Shown here: in pieces, positions 33,539 through 35,000 of the stretch | Layout of the letters: each line of letters starts with the position of its first letter | How positions within the stretch are numbered: position 1 is the stretch's first letter | Source: Chrysomallon squamiferum | Taxonomy: Eukaryota; Mollusca; Gastropoda; Neomphalida; Peltospiridae | Direction: 5' to 3' | DNA length: 35,000 bases | Assembly: GCA_012295275.1 (NCBI GenBank) | Contig: CM022665.1 | Location: 27,734,446-27,769,445, forward strand | The notes under the pieces: model-generated | What the model was told of the DNA's origin: nothing | Databases searched by the model: none | Seen by the model: only the letters and a program-made list of their open reading frames with translations | Position numbers and translations under genes: made by a program

Positions 33539-34136
33539 ATGCAAGTAACAATTCTTCTTTTCATCTGTGTTCCTGTATTTTCCCGTAAGTTAATGTGAAT
33601 TCATTCATACAAGTACATACAAACATAGGCACACACATAAACACCACAGTATCTTCTCTCAGACACATACATTTAGTTATAACACCTGTACATCCATCTA
33701 CACACACGTATATAAAATAAAATATTCGTTGGTATTCGCGTTCTCCTTGAACCTGAAAAACATTAACGTGCTAATCAGAGCAAGCTGTTGTGAAGCACTA
33801 TTCTGCACATCCATCCATCCTTAGATAAAGATACAATAAAGATCAGTGTGTGTATTTTGTATAAATGAGTTTCACAATTATTTACAAGCATACAAGTATG
33901 AGAAATGCAGTAATGTAACGCAGACAGTAATTCAGTTATTCTGATCATACGATATCCGTTTTTTAAATGAATTACTTGCAAAAAGTTTCGCCTTTAAAAA
34001 TTAAATTAATAAATCAATAATAAGAAGAAGATGAAGAAGAAGAAGAAGATAAAGAAGAAGAAGAAGAATGATAATCACAGAAATAATAACAACAACACAC
34101 AAACACACTCAGTCACACAAACTATATGTGTATCTT

Positions 34137-34222
<86 letters not shown>

Positions 34223-34243
34223 GCTCTCGCTCTCTCTCTCTCC

Positions 34244-34323
<80 letters not shown>

Positions 34324-34641
34324 TGCTCTCTCTCTGGCTTTAGAATTATCTCTCGACGTCCCTCTTTCACACACACACCACCAACCCAGCCCGTGCACAC
34401 ACACAGATACCCATTTAAAATAATAATTATATATATACATATAGGTTTTGAATGTGAAATGCCTATACACCAAGGCATGTGTCCAGATTATTATAATCCT
34501 GATGAACAGTATCCCATGATGAAATGGTTTTATGAGGCGGCCAGTGATTCGTGTCAACGTATGGAATATTATGGATGTGGAGGCAACGACAACAGATTTC
34601 ACACCGAAGAGGCGTGTGTTGAACAGTGTGTAGAAACGTAG
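33539..34641 (+). CDS. K7: secreted Kunitz protein, short signal peptide
   Basis: Exons 33539-33584 and 34445-34641 join in phase 1 (C|GT) to 80 residues. The signal peptide is short (MQVTILLFICVPVFS), near the lower limit, and lacks a basic residue near its start, but it occupies the same exon slot as in the other members. Exon 2 is a Kunitz domain with Cys at 19, 28, 52, 60, 73 and 77. Cys2-Cys3 holds 23 residues, eight more than BPTI, with PDYYNPDEQYPMM ahead of KWFYE; Pro follows Cys2. The core is EYYGCGGNDNRF. The domain is strongly acidic (ends CVET). The intron contains a 200-bp (TC)n tract. That tract has an open frame running through the acceptor into the Kunitz exon, but the spliced form is the likely product. 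Confidence 0.9.
34019..34068. repeat. (GAA)n microsatellite in K7 intron
   Basis: AAG/GAA trinucleotides of about 50 bp, mostly intact. Confidence 0.9.
34141..34336. repeat. Long (TC)n microsatellite in K7 intron
   Basis: Nearly 200 bp of TC units with a few GTC/GCTC/CCC interruptions, about 110 bp upstream of the K7 Kunitz exon. Ser-Leu and Arg-Glu repeat translations of this tract are artefacts. Confidence 0.97.
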
Positions 34642-34658
34642 TCGTCAGTTACAACGAG

Positions 34659-34664
34659 AATAAA
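34659..34664 (+). terminator. Poly(A) signal of K7
   Basis: AATAAA 18 nt past the K7 stop codon. Confidence 0.6.
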
Positions 34665-34950
34665 TCAGTCTGTTAAAACATGTTGAATAGTCAAGCGAAT
34701 TAAAACATGTCTGTTTTTGTTTTGTTTTGTTGGGGTTTTTGTTAGGGTTTTTTTTTTGGGAGGGGGAGGGAGTTTGTGTGTGGTTTTTATTTTATTTTAT
34801 TTTTGCTGTGATTGTGTATTTATTTATTTATTTTTAAACTAAAGATATAATAATATTTATTTATTACTATTATTATTATTATTTTTTTTTTTTTTTTTTT
34901 TAAAACGTTTACACTGCTTTAGTTTCAATAATGGACTGACAGAGAAAAAT

Positions 34951-34956
<6 letters not shown>

Positions 34957-35000
<44 letters not shown>
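34957..35000. repeat. (TC)n microsatellite at window edge
   Basis: At least 22 TC units running off the right end of the window. Confidence 0.95.

Noticed and set aside
34075-34602. - strand frame of 175 residues opposite K7
   Set aside because: Mostly Arg-Glu repeats from the (TC)n tract plus the antisense of the Kunitz exon.

Overview
This is an AT-rich eukaryotic (metazoan) window full of simple-sequence repeats, with intron-split genes using GT-AG junctions and AATAAA poly(A) signals. The very dense (TC)n, (CA)n, (AAT)n and (ACT)n tracts, compact introns and a tandem family of small secreted Kunitz proteins suggest a lophotrochozoan invertebrate, possibly a mollusc. That placement is inference; nothing in the sequence names the species.

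Region 1 (1-12.2 kb) holds two conserved housekeeping genes that converge. On the + strand are the last four coding exons of a seipin gene (lipid-droplet biogenesis; the 5' part lies outside the window). On the - strand is a complete five-exon PIGF gene (GPI-anchor ethanolamine-phosphate transfer) whose exon phases join into 223 residues. Both products work in the ER membrane. About 4 kb of AT-rich 3'-UTR and intergenic sequence separates their stop codons.

Region 2 (13.7-15.3 kb, - strand) holds a small secreted Kunitz gene (called K1 here). It encodes a very basic six-cysteine domain with Lys after the second Cys, and it has a TATA-type promoter.

Region 3 (18.6-34.7 kb, + strand) is a tandem array of six related two-coding-exon genes (K2-K7). 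Each has a non-coding first exon, a signal-peptide exon and one exon carrying a whole Kunitz domain, with a phase-1 intron between the two coding exons. All six share a long, often acidic insertion of 8-10 residues between the second Cys and the [KR]WFY motif, exactly where canonical Kunitz inhibitors present their protease-binding loop. The residue after the second Cys is Pro or Glu rather than Lys or Arg. Their promoters share a TGACGT(C/A)A element, in most cases followed 11-14 bp later by a second ACGTCA-type half site. K3 and K4 have nearly identical signal exons but strongly diverged mature domains, the pattern seen in fast-evolving secreted effector families. A possible decayed Kunitz exon (29.1 kb) and a decayed PIF/Harbinger transposase (29.3-29.8 kb) lie in the gap between K5 and K6.

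The rest is AT-rich spacer with microsatellites. No tRNA, rRNA or CRISPR was seen. Most of the long reading frames in the window are microsatellite translations, not genes.
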